Below are positions 63,976-64,000 of a stretch of DNA of 64,000 bases, one piece after another. The notes below the pieces were generated by a model. It was not told the DNA's origin. It was given only the letters and a program-made list of their open reading frames with translations, and did not search any database. Positions within the stretch are counted from its first letter, which is position 1; each line of letters opens with the position of its first letter. The position numbers and the translations under genes were made by a program. Source of the stretch: Bacteroidales bacterium UBA5429 (GTDB lineage Bacteria > Bacteroidota > Bacteroidia > Bacteroidales > WCHB1-69); assembly GCA_002427605.1 (NCBI GenBank), contig DIRT01000029.1, positions 44,976 to 108,975 of the forward strand. Direction: 5' to 3'.

Positions 63976-64000
63976 ATGAAGAACTCTTTGTTTTTTGGGA
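63976..64000 (+). CDS. Possible gene start cut by the right edge
   Basis: ATG at 63976 opens a frame (MKNSLFFG) that continues past the window, with a promoter box 40 bp upstream. Only eight codons are visible, so the product cannot be told. Confidence 0.35.

Noticed and set aside
1..64000. Transposase, prophage or tRNA genes
   Set aside because: None of the genes encodes a transposase, integrase or phage protein, and I found no tRNA-like segment in the gaps.

Overview
The window is chromosomal DNA of a Bacteroidota member, most likely an uncultured Bacteroidales/Marinilabiliales-type anaerobe. The evidence is phylum-specific: promoters of the form TAnnTTTG (mostly TAtcTTTGCA), a Bat operon, TamL, a PorZ-type protein of the type IX secretion system (T9SS), two T9SS cargo proteins with type A and type B C-terminal domains, Omp28/DUF6029 proteins, eukaryote-like glycogen enzymes (GH13_8 branching enzyme, GT3 synthase) and an AT-rich composition. 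I saw no rRNA, tRNA, transposase, prophage or CRISPR array.

Layout. 1-3713 (minus): Bat operon, with batB and batC fused and running off the left edge into a poly-glutamine tract. 3861-8125 (plus): M50-like membrane protease, dnaN, the RNase P RNA, branching enzyme. 8194-15254 (plus): a 1495-residue secreted protein of unknown function, a broken Na+/galactose symporter gene and an intact galK. 15576-19893 (minus): two T9SS cargo genes. 20749-27827 (minus): ftsK, a lolA-like gene, tamL and a RecD-like helicase. 27994-36014 (plus): exbB, exbD, tonB-like, folC, then rbfA, lolC/E-like permease, porZ, recO. 36185-38335 (plus): pyrG and an acetyltransferase. 38342-43578 (minus): lone sufB, then Omp28/DUF6029/TlpA. 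43695-47517: kdsC, a small exported protein, an RsmI-like methylase, then a divergent pair made of a degenerate FtsZ-like protein and a WYL regulator. 47996-57951: orphan kamD, MATE pump, flippase, glycosyltransferase, and a glycogen synthase-phosphorylase fusion. 58473-63823 (minus): endonuclease/phosphatase-fold protein, two rhomboids, TlyA methyltransferase, PepD dipeptidase.

What works together. Glycogen is built and broken by GlgB (6113) and the synthase-phosphorylase fusion (53731). PorZ and the two cargo proteins belong to T9SS. TamL, the LolA-like protein and the LolC/E-like permease are envelope-assembly functions. ExbB/ExbD/TonB energise outer-membrane transport.

The most unusual content lies between and beside genes. 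The long intergenic gaps are mosaics of repeats: (i) tandem heptamers of several sequences that nearly all share a GAA/TTC core; (ii) a G6CAG...CCCCACTC element in nine copies, one of which supplies the last codons and stop of galK; (iii) perfect palindromes of the GAGACG...CGTCTC and GGTCGCGACC types; (iv) a CCCCGAAGGGG motif; (v) a ~250 bp composite of these in inverted copies around 47.5-58.3 kb. The arrays often begin at a stop codon or end at a promoter, and one encodes the C-terminus of the WYL regulator. The best candidate for an undescribed system is the WYL regulator/degenerate FtsZ-domain pair with its repeated operator-like sites (45741-47517).
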